A stretch of DNA of 64,000 nucleotides from a bacterium endosymbiont of Pedicinus badii (GCF_002075085.1 NZ_LKAS01000001.1:146364-210363), one strand, 5' to 3'; counted from the first letter of the stretch, positions 1 to 8,674 are shown. A program made the numbers and translations. Notes: generated by a model from the letters alone, not told the origin.

Positions 1-606
1 GGTACTTCTTTAAGTTTTGCTGCTAGATTTGCAGGAGTAATTATTCCTCCTATTTCTTTGCCTATGATAAGAATTGGAATAGATATATGTCCAAAAAATC
101 ATTGGGAGCAATTTATATATAGAATAAAAAAAAGAAGTTCTTGTATAGGTATTTTATTAAAAGACATTAAAATTCCGAAAAACTCTAAAATTACGGCTAT
201 TTTTAGAAAAAATATGTTGATTAATTTGCATCCGTATATAAGAATAAAAAAAGACGATATTCTTTGTATAATAGGAAAAGAAAAGAATTTATCTTATCTT
301 AGTAAAGTATTTAGTTGTAAACCAAAAAACAAAAAATTTATTTTTGGAATTTTTATACTAAACGCTAGAACTAAAATATACGAAATATCAAAAATTTACG
401 GAATACAATTTTCTAAAAAAATTTCAAAAAATATTAGTTTAGAAAAATTTTTTATGAAACTTACAAAAAATATTACTCCTGTAGTTGGAGATAGTATATT
501 ATTTGAAAATATGATCTGGATAATTGCTGAAAAAAGAAATTATAAAATAAAAAAAATAGGAATAAAACTTTTAGAAAAATCTTCTATTTTTTATAGAAAT
601 ACCTAA
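1..606 (+). CDS. cvrA: K+/H+ antiporter CvrA (NhaP2/YcgO type), C-terminal part
   Basis: The reading frame is open from base 1, so the gene begins before the window; only about 201 C-terminal residues are seen. No transmembrane part is visible. The part present is the cytoplasmic regulatory region: an RCK_C-like segment (including DDILCIIGKEKNL) followed by a C-terminal domain with TPVVGDSILFENMIW and IGIKL, which I recognise from E. coli CvrA. The family exchanges K+ for protons at the inner membrane and helps in osmotic adaptation. The neighbour dadX is also next to cvrA in E. coli, which supports the call. The 3' end overlaps the 3' end of dadX by 23 bases on the opposite strand. An ATG at 58 lies inside the domain and is not the start. 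Confidence 0.88.
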   Translation, partial: GTSLSFAARFAGVIIPPISLPMIRIGIDICPKNHWEQFIYRIKKRSSCIGILLKDIKIPKNSKITAIFRKNMLINLHPYIRIKKDDILCIIGKEKNLSYLSKVFSCKPKNKKFIFGIFILNARTKIYEISKIYGIQFSKKISKNISLEKFFMKLTKNITPVVGDSILFENMIWIIAEKRNYKIKKIGIKLLEKSSIFYRNT

Positions 607-1663
607 TATCTTTAGAAATATTACTAAAAATTTGATAAGAACTTGTTTGACAAAATTCAGCTACTTCATTAATTTTTATATTTTCTCCCCAAAGTTCAAC
701 TTTAGATCCTAAAGATGCTTGCGGACAAAATTGTAGATCTACAACCATCATATTCATACAAACAAATATGACAAAGCATTTTTTTCCTTCAACTAAACAA
801 TATGAGTGTCCAATACGAATTTTTTTTGGATATCCGTCATTATATCCACAGGCTACAATCCCAACTTTTCTACTTTTAATTTTTTTTTCCTTATTATAGT
901 ATCCAAAATTCTTTCTTATATTAGAAAATTCTTGTATAGATATTATCTCACTTTGCAAAGTCATTACAGGTTTTATTTTATACTGTTTAACCTTTTTTTC
1001 AAATTTCTTACTAGGAGAAACTCCATATAGCAAAATACCTGGTCTAACAAAATCTAAATGTGTTTCTTTAGAAAGAAGCATAGAAGCAGAATTTGCGAGA
1101 CAGAAACTATTTACTGGTATTTTCGTGCTAATATTTTTAATAGTATACATAATTTTTTTAGTACTTTTTTTGCTATTAGTATTGTAAAAATGAGTCATTA
1201 AAATTATATTAGAAAATTTTTTTGTTTTTTTCATTTCTATCCAAAATTTTATAAAATTTTTCTTATCAAAACCTAATCGATTCATTCCACTATTCAACTT
1301 AATAAATATATTTTCTGAAATGAAAGAACTATTTTTGAGAATTTTGACTTGCCATTTATTATGAATTACCAAAGTGATTCTGTACTTTACAATAAGTTCT
1401 AATTCTTCTTTTTTGAAAAATCCACAAAGCAATAAAATAGGTTTTTTCCAACCATTTTTTCTAAGAAAAATTGCTTCTCTTATTTCTAAAACTGCAAATC
1501 CGTTGGCTTTTTTTAGTCCTAGTATAGCACTCATCAAACTATGTCCATAAGCATTAGATTTTACTACTGCCCATATAAATGAATTTTGTACTATTTTTTT
1601 AATTATAGATAAATTTTTTGAAAAATTCTTCAAATTGATATTTATAAAAACTGGTCTATACAT
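584..1663 (-). CDS. dadX: Alanine racemase (DadX type)
   Basis: PLP enzyme interconverting L- and D-alanine in the cytoplasm, supplying D-Ala for peptidoglycan. It has 359 residues; E. coli DadX has 356. The PLP lysine is K35 in VVKSNAYGH, and the second catalytic base is Tyr255 in the FGYY motif. SGMNRLGF and VRPGILLYG are intact. The C-terminal CPQASLGSKVELWGENIKI resembles DadX more than Alr, and location beside cvrA agrees. One oddity is CMNM at 302-305, where the family normally has an Asp in place of Asn304. It is divergent from minC across a 174-base gap and convergent with cvrA. Confidence 0.93.
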   Translation of the reverse strand: MYRPVFININLKNFSKNLSIIKKIVQNSFIWAVVKSNAYGHSLMSAILGLKKANGFAVLEIREAIFLRKNGWKKPILLLCGFFKKEELELIVKYRITLVIHNKWQVKILKNSSFISENIFIKLNSGMNRLGFDKKNFIKFWIEMKKTKKFSNIILMTHFYNTNSKKSTKKIMYTIKNISTKIPVNSFCLANSASMLLSKETHLDFVRPGILLYGVSPSKKFEKKVKQYKIKPVMTLQSEIISIQEFSNIRKNFGYYNKEKKIKSRKVGIVACGYNDGYPKKIRIGHSYCLVEGKKCFVIFVCMNMMVVDLQFCPQASLGSKVELWGENIKINEVAEFCQTSSYQIFSNISKDIRYFYKK

Positions 1664-1772
1664 TTAACAAATTTTAGAAAATTTCTTTTCAATTGTATAA
1701 CGAAAAAACAATTATTAAAATTTTTATGCCCACTTAAAACCATTTAAATTTTTTAATTTATAAAAAATTTTA

Positions 1773-1778
1773 TATAAT
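1773..1778 (+). promoter_or_regulatory. Possible minC -10 box
   Basis: A perfect TATAAT lies about 60 bases before the minC start, in the 174-base gap between dadX and minC. There is no good -35 hexamer at the usual distance, only a T-rich stretch. In DNA this AT-rich such boxes occur by chance, so this is a weak call. Confidence 0.3.
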
Positions 1779-1837
1779 ACAAGTATTCTAAAAAATACTA
1801 TCCCTAATTTTTAATATTTTATTTTACTAATTGTAAT

Positions 1838-2470
1838 ATGCAAATTAAAGTTAGAAACTTTTCTTTTTTTGTCATATACGTATATGAAAAAGATGTAAAT
1901 AAACTACAAAAAAAAATCTTTCATTTTTTAGAAAAAAATCCAATTTTTTTAAAAAATATTCCTATTATTGTAAATTTTAAAAATACAAAAAAAAACTTTC
2001 CTAAAAAACTTTTTTTAAAAATAATTACAAAAATGGGACTAAATGTAGTAGGTGTAACAAAAAAAAAAATCAAAAAAGAAAATTTTGTGCGTGCAAATTT
2101 TTCTATGAAAAAAAATAATTTTCTTTCTAAAAAACAAAAATCCTTTAAAGTTATACAAAGAACAATTAGATCAGGACAGAAAATATACGAAAGAAAAAAA
2201 GATTTAATAGTACTTAGTAATATTAATTCAGGAGCAGAAATAATTTCTGATTACAATATATATATTTATGGAACTCTAAGAGGAAAAGCTTTAGCAGGAT
2301 TTTCCGGAAATAAAGAATGTCAAATATTTTGTACTAAATCAATACCAGAAATGCTTTCTATAGCTGGAAAATGCTGTTTTTATGAAGATATACCAAAAAA
2401 TCTTATAAAAAAATCTGTTAGATTTTTTTTATTAAATAATAGGATTTGTATGCAAAAAATACTAGTATAA
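1838..2470 (+). CDS. minC: Septum-site determining protein MinC
   Basis: Inhibitor of FtsZ ring assembly, recruited to the membrane by MinD. It has 210 residues against 231 in E. coli. The N-terminal FtsZ-inhibiting domain (about 1-85) is diverged and Lys-rich. The linker is short. The C-terminal beta-helix domain (from about 105) is well kept, with RSGQ at 111-114, the SGAE motif and RGKALAG at 148-154, the surface that binds MinD. First gene of minC-minD-minE, with 16 bases to the chosen minD start. Confidence 0.95.
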   Translation: MQIKVRNFSFFVIYVYEKDVNKLQKKIFHFLEKNPIFLKNIPIIVNFKNTKKNFPKKLFLKIITKMGLNVVGVTKKKIKKENFVRANFSMKKNNFLSKKQKSFKVIQRTIRSGQKIYERKKDLIVLSNINSGAEIISDYNIYIYGTLRGKALAGFSGNKECQIFCTKSIPEMLSIAGKCCFYEDIPKNLIKKSVRFFLLNNRICMQKILV

Positions 2471-2486
2471 ATTTTGAGGAATGATA

Positions 2487-3299
2487 ATGACAAAAATTAT
2501 TGTTGTCACTTCTGGAAAAGGAGGAGTTGGTAAAACTACTTCCAGCGCTTCCATAGCAATGGGTTTAGCAAAAATTGGATACAAAACAGCAGTTATAGAT
2601 TTTGACATAGGATTAAGAAATTTAGATTTAATTATGGGATGTGAAAGAAGAGTAGTATACGATTTTATAGATGTAATAAGAGGCAATGCAAATCTTTCTC
2701 AAGCTCTAATTAAAGATAAAAGAAGTACAAATCTTTTTATTCTTCCAGCTTCTCAAACAAAAGATAAAGATTCTCTTAATAAAGTAGGGATAAAAAAAAT
2801 TTTCGATGAACTTGCTAAAAAAAATTTTAGGTTTATTATTTGTGATTCTCCAGCTGGAATAGAATTAGGTTTTTTAATGGCTTTGTACTATGCAGATGAA
2901 GCTATTATAGTTACTAATCCTGAAATCTCTTCTGTAAGAGATGCAGATAGAATACTAGGAATTATCGCATCAAAATCTTATAAATCAGAAAATAATCTTA
3001 ATCCAATAAGAGAACATTTATTGATTAACAGATATAATGCTAATTTAGTTAGTAAAGGAGATATGATGAGTACAAAAGATATAATGGAAATCTTAGGGAT
3101 ACCAATTATTGGTATAATTCCTGAAGATAAACTGGTTTTAAAATCTTCTAACATAGGAAAGCCTGTTATACTACAAAAAAATTCTATAGCAGGAAAAGAG
3201 TACTATAACACTGTACTACGTTTGCTTGGAAGAAAAATAGAATTTCCTTTCTTAAAAAAGAAATTTGGATTTTTTAGAAGAATATTTAGGAGAATTTAA
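2487..3299 (+). CDS. minD: Septum-site determining ATPase MinD
   Basis: Membrane-cycling ATPase that recruits MinC and is driven into oscillation by MinE. The deviant Walker A motif GKGGVGKT is at 10-17, with signature lysine 11 and catalytic-site lysine 16. FDIGLRNLDL and CDSPAGIE are intact, and the C-terminus is an amphipathic, basic membrane-targeting helix rich in Phe/Lys/Arg. I chose the ATG at 2487 and not the one at 2481. The gagga ribosome site at 2476-2480 touches 2481 but sits 6 bases from 2487, and the resulting 270 residues equal the E. coli length with a matching N-terminus (MTKIIVV). One of the best conserved proteins in the window. Confidence 0.97.
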   Translation: MTKIIVVTSGKGGVGKTTSSASIAMGLAKIGYKTAVIDFDIGLRNLDLIMGCERRVVYDFIDVIRGNANLSQALIKDKRSTNLFILPASQTKDKDSLNKVGIKKIFDELAKKNFRFIICDSPAGIELGFLMALYYADEAIIVTNPEISSVRDADRILGIIASKSYKSENNLNPIREHLLINRYNANLVSKGDMMSTKDIMEILGIPIIGIIPEDKLVLKSSNIGKPVILQKNSIAGKEYYNTVLRLLGRKIEFPFLKKKFGFFRRIFRRI

Positions 3300-3300
3300 A

Positions 3301-3552
3301 ATGAATTTTTTAAATTTCTTTAATTCCAAAAAGTTGAACACTGCAAAAATTGCGAAAAATAGACTTAGAATTCTTATAGATAGTAAAAGAAATAAAAAAA
3401 ATAAAAGTTTTCCTTCTTTTTTAAGAAAAAAATTAATAACAAAAATTTGCCAACATTATAAAGTTGAACCTAATATGATATCTATAAAAATTAGAAAAAA
3501 TAATAAAAGTTCTTCATTTTTAGTCTGTAAAATTGAAATTTTTAAAAAGTGA
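3301..3552 (+). CDS. minE: Cell division topological factor MinE
   Basis: Stimulates the MinD ATPase and sets up pole-to-pole Min oscillation. It has 83 residues (E. coli 88). The N-terminal anti-MinCD helix with NTAKIAKNRL and the C-terminal dimer domain are both recognisable. The start at 3301 is one base after the minD stop and is served by aggag at 3288-3292, inside the end of minD; a longer frame from 3265 would overlap minD and lacks family similarity. Its 3' end overlaps tsaB by 11 bases on the opposite strand. Confidence 0.94.
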   Translation: MNFLNFFNSKKLNTAKIAKNRLRILIDSKRNKKNKSFPSFLRKKLITKICQHYKVEPNMISIKIRKNNKSSSFLVCKIEIFKK

Positions 3553-4165
3553 TTTTTTTTTTAAAAAATAATTTTGCTACTATTCCTACATGACGAGCAT
3601 CTATTTTGCATAAATCATGGAAAATTAAATTTTTGTTATTTTTTACTTTTAAAATTTCTTTTTTCCCGTATCCTAAAAAAATAGTTCTTTCTTTGATATA
3701 TTTTACATAATTAAGAATTTTCTTCACAGAAAATTTTTCTTCTTTTTTTTTTAAAAAAATCCAATTTCCTAAATTGTTTTTTAAACAACTGGCGAAATAC
3801 ATTTTTTTTTTTTTGTATCGAATAGATATTACTACTCTGTTAAGTTGTATTTTTTTTTTGATTGTTTCTGCCAAAATAATATACAAAGGTATTGCGAGAA
3901 TAGGTACTTTTTTAATAAAAAATATACTATTTGCTATACATTGTGCTACTTTGATTCCTGTAAAATTTCCAGGACCACAATTAAAAGAAATAGCATCAAT
4001 AGATTTATTAGAAATTTTAGATTTTTTAAATAAATCTTCTATCATAGGAAAAATATACTTAGTATACTGTCTTAGAACTATTTTATTTTTGTAAAAAATT
4101 TTTTTTCCTTTAAAAATTGCAACAGAACAAGTACTTGTGGTAGTGTCTATACATAAAATTTTCAT
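3542..4165 (-). CDS. tsaB: tRNA t6A modification protein TsaB
   Basis: ASKHA-fold, catalytically inactive partner of TsaD in making N6-threonylcarbamoyl-adenosine at position 37 of ANN-decoding tRNAs. It has 207 residues against 231 in E. coli. The N-terminal MKILCIDTTTSTCSVAIF and the CGPGNFTGIKVAQ motif are clear, while the second half is diverged and Lys-rich. It is divergently arranged with pabB with only 17 bases between start codons, so its promoter must lie inside pabB or in that gap. In E. coli tsaB also lies near pabB. Confidence 0.92.
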   Translation of the reverse strand: MKILCIDTTTSTCSVAIFKGKKIFYKNKIVLRQYTKYIFPMIEDLFKKSKISNKSIDAISFNCGPGNFTGIKVAQCIANSIFFIKKVPILAIPLYIILAETIKKKIQLNRVVISIRYKKKKMYFASCLKNNLGNWIFLKKKEEKFSVKKILNYVKYIKERTIFLGYGKKEILKVKNNKNLIFHDLCKIDARHVGIVAKLFFKKKITF

Positions 4166-4182
4166 GTCAGTATTATTAAATT

Positions 4183-5550
4183 ATGTACTACGAATCTTTA
4201 TCTTATCAAGAAAATAAAATATTAGAAATATTTAGTCATTTTTCTGATATTCCTTGGTCTATTTTACTACATTCCGGAAATAATAATAAAAAAGATGGAA
4301 AATATGATATTTTTTCTTCTTTTCCAGAAGTTACACTACTAACAAAAAATTTCTATACTTTTGTTACTTATAAAAATAAAAGTTTTGTAAGCACTAAAGA
4401 TCCTATTGAATTAGTAGAATATTTTTTTTCAAAATTTAATAGAGTAAAAAGAAAAAAGAACATTCCTTTTCAAGGAGGAGCAATGGGATTTTTAGGATAC
4501 GATCTATCAAAATATTTTTTTTCTGGAATTCCCAATATTTCTAAAAAAGATCTATATCTTCCAGATATGGCTGTAGGAATATACAATTGGGCGATTATTT
4601 CTGAATTTAAAAAAAAAAAGATTACTTTAGTCAGTAGAAAAAATCCCAATAAAATTATAAAAATGATTAAATCATTAAAAAATAACAAAAAAGAAAATTT
4701 TTCTTTGTCTAGCTCATGGAAATCAAACATGTCAAAATTAGAATATAAAAAAAAATTTGAAAAAATTTTTTCGCATCTGAATAAAGGAAATTGCTACCAA
4801 ATTTGTTTTGGACAAAGATTTTTTTCTTCATATTCTGGAAATGAATGGAGAGCTTTTTGTAATTTACTATTTTACAATTCTGCTTCTTTTTCTTCTTTTA
4901 TTAGAATTAATAATTCTCAAACTATATTAAGTTTTTCACCAGAAAGATTTTTACAAGTAAAAAAAAAATGTGTTATTTCAGAACCTATTAAAGGAACAAC
5001 AAATAGATCTAGTAATAAAAAAATAGACAAAAAAAAGAAAATAGATTTGTTTTTATCAGAAAAAAATAAATCTGAAAATGTTATGATTGTAGATCTATTA
5101 AGAAACGATATAGGAAAAATTGCTATTCCAGGGAGTGTGTATGTTTCTTCTTTATTTAGAATAGAGAAACTTAAAAAAGTTTATCAGATGGTAAGTACAA
5201 TTAATGGAAAAATTAGTAGCAATAAAAAAATTTTTAAATTAATTCGTTCTTGTTTTCCAGGAGGTTCAATTACTGGTGCTCCTAAAATAAAAGCTATGCA
5301 AATTTTAGAAAGTATAGAACCAAACAAAAGAAATGCTTGGTGCGGAAATGTTTTTTATTTAAGTTTTTGTAAAAATTTTGATAGTAATATACTAATTAGA
5401 ACTTTAATAACAGAAGAAAAAAAGATATATTGTTCTGCAGGTGGTGGCATAACTATATCTAGTAAGTATGAAGAAGAATTTGAAGAAACTATACATAAAA
5501 TAATGTCTATTATTCCAGTTTTAAACGCAAAATATGGTATTTTAATTTAA
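4183..5550 (+). CDS. pabB: Aminodeoxychorismate synthase component I
   Basis: Converts chorismate plus ammonia to 4-amino-4-deoxychorismate for folate synthesis. It has 455 residues, like E. coli PabB (453). The N-terminal domain (FQGGAMGFLGYDL, LPDMAVGIYNWA) resembles PabB rather than TrpE. The catalytic PIKGT lysine is K270, VDLLRND is at 303-309, GGSITGAPK at 360-368, and CSAGGGI near 417. The glutaminase subunit PabA is not in this window. An A11 run at 4609-4619 is in frame. The gene is 22 bases upstream of manX on the same strand and may be co-transcribed with it. Confidence 0.94.
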   Translation: MYYESLSYQENKILEIFSHFSDIPWSILLHSGNNNKKDGKYDIFSSFPEVTLLTKNFYTFVTYKNKSFVSTKDPIELVEYFFSKFNRVKRKKNIPFQGGAMGFLGYDLSKYFFSGIPNISKKDLYLPDMAVGIYNWAIISEFKKKKITLVSRKNPNKIIKMIKSLKNNKKENFSLSSSWKSNMSKLEYKKKFEKIFSHLNKGNCYQICFGQRFFSSYSGNEWRAFCNLLFYNSASFSSFIRINNSQTILSFSPERFLQVKKKCVISEPIKGTTNRSSNKKIDKKKKIDLFLSEKNKSENVMIVDLLRNDIGKIAIPGSVYVSSLFRIEKLKKVYQMVSTINGKISSNKKIFKLIRSCFPGGSITGAPKIKAMQILESIEPNKRNAWCGNVFYLSFCKNFDSNILIRTLITEEKKIYCSAGGGITISSKYEEEFEETIHKIMSIIPVLNAKYGILI

Positions 5551-5572
5551 TGAAATTAATTTAGGAAAAATT

Positions 5573-6517
5573 ATGAAAACTGCAATTGTTATTAGCACTC
5601 ATGGAAAAACTGCAGAAAGTATTCTAGAAACTGCAGAAATGATTGCTGGAAAAAGAGAAAATATAAAATTTGTAAATTTTTTATCTGAAGAAGATACTGA
5701 AAAATTGTATAAAAAATTTAAAAGTACGATAAAAAAATTGGATTGTAAGAAAGGTGTACTATTTTTAGTAGATATGTGGGGTGGTAGTCCATTTAATGCT
5801 GCTAGTAGAATTAAATCTGAAATAAGAAATTGTGAAATTTTGACAGGATTGAATATTCCTATTCTACTAGAAGTGAGTACTTTAGAAGAAGAAAAATTTT
5901 CTTTAAAAGAATTAGCTAGTTATCTTCAAGAAATAGGAAAAAAAAGTATACAAATTACGCAAAAAAAAACAAAATGTAAAATAGAAAACAAACAAAAACC
6001 TATTAAAGAAAAAGAAAAACTAAGTATGAATCTTTCTTTAATTAGAATAGATGATCGTTTAATACACGGGCAAGTTGTAACAAGTTGGACTAAATCTACT
6101 AAAGCAAATAGAATTATAGTAGTAAATGACGAAATATCAAAAGATTTAATTAGAAAAACTTTATTAACTCAAGTACCTCCTCCAGGAATTTCAGCTCATG
6201 TTGTTAGTATAGAAAAATTTATCAAAGTATATCAAAATCCAAAATATTCTAAAGATCGAGTCATTTTACTTTTTACGAATCCTAAAGATGTATTTAAAGT
6301 TTTAGAAAAAGGAGTAAAATTTAAATCTGTAAATATAGGAGGTATGTCTTTTAAAGAAGGTAAAAAACAAATTCATTCTTCAATTTCTGTAAGTAGTGAA
6401 GATATAAAATATTTTTTAAAATTACATAAATTGGGAATAGAATTAGAAATACGAAAGGTAGCTACAGAAAAATCAGTAAATTTAATAAAACTCATTAAAA
6501 AAGCAAATAATATTTAA
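5573..6517 (+). CDS. manX: Mannose-family PTS enzyme IIAB (ManX)
   Basis: Soluble phosphotransfer component of the mannose/glucose/glucosamine phosphotransferase system. Domains: IIA at about 1-130 with phospho-histidine H10 in the ISTHGK motif, a Lys/Gln-rich linker at about 130-150, and IIB at about 153-314 with phospho-histidine H165 in RIDDRLIHGQVV. It has 314 residues against 323 in E. coli, so both domains are complete. A ribosome site (aggaaa) lies upstream. First gene of manXYZ. It needs EI and HPr, which are not in this window. Confidence 0.95.
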   Translation: MKTAIVISTHGKTAESILETAEMIAGKRENIKFVNFLSEEDTEKLYKKFKSTIKKLDCKKGVLFLVDMWGGSPFNAASRIKSEIRNCEILTGLNIPILLEVSTLEEEKFSLKELASYLQEIGKKSIQITQKKTKCKIENKQKPIKEKEKLSMNLSLIRIDDRLIHGQVVTSWTKSTKANRIIVVNDEISKDLIRKTLLTQVPPPGISAHVVSIEKFIKVYQNPKYSKDRVILLFTNPKDVFKVLEKGVKFKSVNIGGMSFKEGKKQIHSSISVSSEDIKYFLKLHKLGIELEIRKVATEKSVNLIKLIKKANNI

Positions 6518-6529
6518 GGAACATCCAAA

Positions 6530-7330
6530 ATGGAAATAAATATAATACAAATCGTTTTGTTGTTTTTTGTTGCTTGTTTGATTGGAATGGAATCCATTTT
6601 AGATGAATTTCAATTGCACAGACCAATAATTTCCTGTACTTTAGTTGGAGCAATTTTAGGAGATGTAACAAAAGGAGTTATGATTGGTGGAACCTTAGAA
6701 ATGATATCACTAGGATGGATGAATATAGGTGCAGCAATTGCTCCAGATGTAGCACTAGCTTCTATAATATCTACTATTCTAGTAATTTCAGGCAGTCAAG
6801 AAATTGGATCGGGAATAGCGTTGGCTATACCATTAGCAGCAACAGGACAAGTTTTAACTATTTTAGTAAGAACAATTGCTGTAGGTTTACAGCATATAGC
6901 AAATAGATATGCAAACTTTGGAAAAATAAATCAAATTAGTAGAATACATATTTTAGCTCTTTTTATGCAAGCATTACGTATAGCAATTCCTTCTACCATA
7001 ATAGGAATTTCTGTAGGAACAGAAAAAATTGGAAATTTCTTAAATTCAATACCAAAAGTTATTACTAATGGATTGAATATATCAGGAGGTATTATAGTTG
7101 TCGTAGGATATGCTATGGTAATAAACATGATGAAAACTGGATACCTAATGCCTTTTTTCTATTTAGGTTTTGTAATAGCTGCTTTCACAAACTTTAACTT
7201 AGTAGCTCTTGGCATTATTGGATCAGTAATGGCTATTATATATATACAGTTGAATCCAAAATATCAAAAAATTACTTCTTATACAAAAGAAAATCTGAGC
7301 GCTAAAACTATCGATAATGAATTAGATTAA
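6530..7330 (+). CDS. manY: Mannose-family PTS membrane subunit IIC (ManY)
   Basis: Integral membrane channel subunit of the mannose PTS, acting with ManZ in the inner membrane. It has 266 residues, the same as I recall for E. coli ManY. It is strongly hydrophobic throughout, with GGTLEMISLGWMNIGAAIAPD and IPLAATGQVL conserved. It starts 12 bases after manX behind an aaggaac ribosome site. High conservation compared with neighbouring genes suggests strong selection on sugar uptake. Confidence 0.95.
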   Translation: MEINIIQIVLLFFVACLIGMESILDEFQLHRPIISCTLVGAILGDVTKGVMIGGTLEMISLGWMNIGAAIAPDVALASIISTILVISGSQEIGSGIALAIPLAATGQVLTILVRTIAVGLQHIANRYANFGKINQISRIHILALFMQALRIAIPSTIIGISVGTEKIGNFLNSIPKVITNGLNISGGIIVVVGYAMVINMMKTGYLMPFFYLGFVIAAFTNFNLVALGIIGSVMAIIYIQLNPKYQKITSYTKENLSAKTIDNELD

Positions 7331-7349
7331 TAAAAAATTGGAATATTCT

Positions 7350-8195
7350 ATGTCTAAAAAAAAAGAAATAATAAAAAAAAAAATTAGCAAAAAAGATCTT
7401 ATTAAGGTGTTCTTTAGATCAAATTTTTTACAAGGTTCTTGGAATTTTGAAAGAATGCAAGCTATGGGATTTTGTTTTTCCATGATACCAATTATTAAAA
7501 AGTTGTATCCAAAAAATGACGAAAATAGAAAAGAAGCTCTTAAAAGACATCTGGAATTCTTTAATACTCATCCGTATATGTTTTCTCCTATTTTAGGAGT
7601 AACAATTGCAATGGAAGAAAAAAAATCAAAATTTTCTGGAATAAAAAGTTCTGTAATTAATGGTATTAAAGTAGGTCTTATGGGTCCTTTAGCTGGAGTT
7701 GGAGATCCTATATTTTGGGGTACTATCAGACCTATTTTAGCCGCTTTAGGAGCTACTTTTGCAATAGCTGGTAATATTTTTGGTCCAATACTATTTTTTA
7801 GTACTTTTAATCTAGTAAGATTATCTACAAAATACTATGGTTTGCTATACGGATATAAAAAAGGTGCTAATATCGTAGAAGATATTAAAGGAGGAGTGCT
7901 ACAAAAAATTACTGAAGGATCTTCAATACTAGGACTTTTTGTAATGGGAGCTTTAGTAAATAAATGGACACACATCAATATACCTGTTGTAATCTCAAGA
8001 TTAGAAGGAGGAAATGGAGATTCTAAAATTACTACATTGCAAAACGTATTAGATCAACTTATGCCGGGAATTGTACCTCTAATTTTAACTTTCTTTTGTA
8101 TTTGGCTATTGAATAAAAAAATTAATGCTCTTTGGATTATTGTGAGTTTTTTTATTTTTGGAATTTTAGGATATTGGTTAGGAATTCTAAACTAA
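7350..8195 (+). CDS. manZ: Mannose-family PTS membrane subunit IID (ManZ)
   Basis: Second membrane subunit of the mannose PTS. I chose the ATG at 7350 (281 residues; E. coli about 283) and not the in-frame TTG at 7338, because the ggaa at 7340-7343 is placed as its ribosome site. Conserved blocks are QGSWNFERMQAMGFCFSM, HLEFFNTHPYM, GLMGPLAGVGDP and GALVNKWTH. Last gene of the operon; a strong hairpin terminator follows directly. Confidence 0.95.
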   Translation: MSKKKEIIKKKISKKDLIKVFFRSNFLQGSWNFERMQAMGFCFSMIPIIKKLYPKNDENRKEALKRHLEFFNTHPYMFSPILGVTIAMEEKKSKFSGIKSSVINGIKVGLMGPLAGVGDPIFWGTIRPILAALGATFAIAGNIFGPILFFSTFNLVRLSTKYYGLLYGYKKGANIVEDIKGGVLQKITEGSSILGLFVMGALVNKWTHINIPVVISRLEGGNGDSKITTLQNVLDQLMPGIVPLILTFFCIWLLNKKINALWIIVSFFIFGILGYWLGILN

Positions 8196-8196
8196 A

Positions 8197-8233
8197 AAAT
8201 TGCAACTCTTTTTATAGGAGTTGCAATTTTTTT
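8197..8233. terminator. Two-way intrinsic terminator between manZ and cspC
   Basis: A perfect 10-base inverted repeat (attgcaactc at 8199-8208, its complement at 8218-8227) with a 9-base loop. It is flanked by A-runs on the left and a T-run on the right, so it can end transcription from both sides. It closes manXYZ and, read the other way, the cspC transcript, whose stop codon is at 8238-8240. Confidence 0.9.
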
Positions 8234-8237
8234 GCAA

Positions 8238-8447
8238 TTATAATGTAGTTACATTAATAGCTGAAGGTCCTTTTTGTCCGTCTTGGATTTCAAATTCTAC
8301 ATTTTGTCCTTCTGATAAGGTTTTAAAACCACTTCCTTGAATAGCTGAAAAATGCACAAATACGTCTTTACTGCCATCTTCAGGAGTGATAAAACCAAAT
8401 CCTTTAGATTCATTAAACCACTTGACTTGACCTTTAATTTTTGCCAT
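8238..8447 (-). CDS. cspC: Cold shock-like protein CspC
   Basis: Small OB-fold RNA-binding protein acting as an RNA chaperone or transcription antiterminator. It has 69 residues. RNP1 (KGFGFI) and RNP2 (VFVHFSAI) are intact. The start [11 protein letters not shown] and the end [11 protein letters not shown] match E. coli CspC rather than CspE, and position near htpX agrees. It is nearly unchanged from E. coli despite the AT pressure on this genome. A gagga ribosome site lies about 12 bases upstream. It probably has a long leader in the 227-base upstream gap. Confidence 0.93.
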   Translation of the reverse strand: MAKIKGQVKWFNESKGFGFITPEDGSKDVFVHFSAIQGSGFKTLSEGQNVEFEIQDGQKGPSAINVTTL

Positions 8448-8565
8448 TGTTACTTATTTCCTCAAACTAAATTAATAAAATTTTATAAAAGAAAATTGTT
8501 GCTGTATTTTAGAATTTATTTTTTCTATACAGAAACTTTTTATTCTTTTATTTCATGATAAAAAT

Positions 8566-8571
8566 ATTATA
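8566..8571 (-). promoter_or_regulatory. Possible cspC -10 box and leader region
   Basis: A perfect TATAAT on the minus strand in the 227-base gap (8448-8674) between cspC and htpX. Used as -10, it would give cspC a leader of about 110 bases, in keeping with the long leaders of Csp mRNAs. There is no convincing -35. I see no other gene or RNA in this gap. Confidence 0.33.
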
Positions 8572-8674
8572 TTGAACAAAAAATTTATGCAATTTTTTTT
8601 ACAAAATTTTTAATTGATAGATTTTTATTGTACTTGAGTTTTTGAATATTTCAAATTTTATAATTACGAGAAAA

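Noticed and set aside
3774..4094. Open frame on the plus strand opposite tsaB
   Set aside because: It lies wholly antisense to a recognised gene, with composition expected of a shadow frame and no family similarity.
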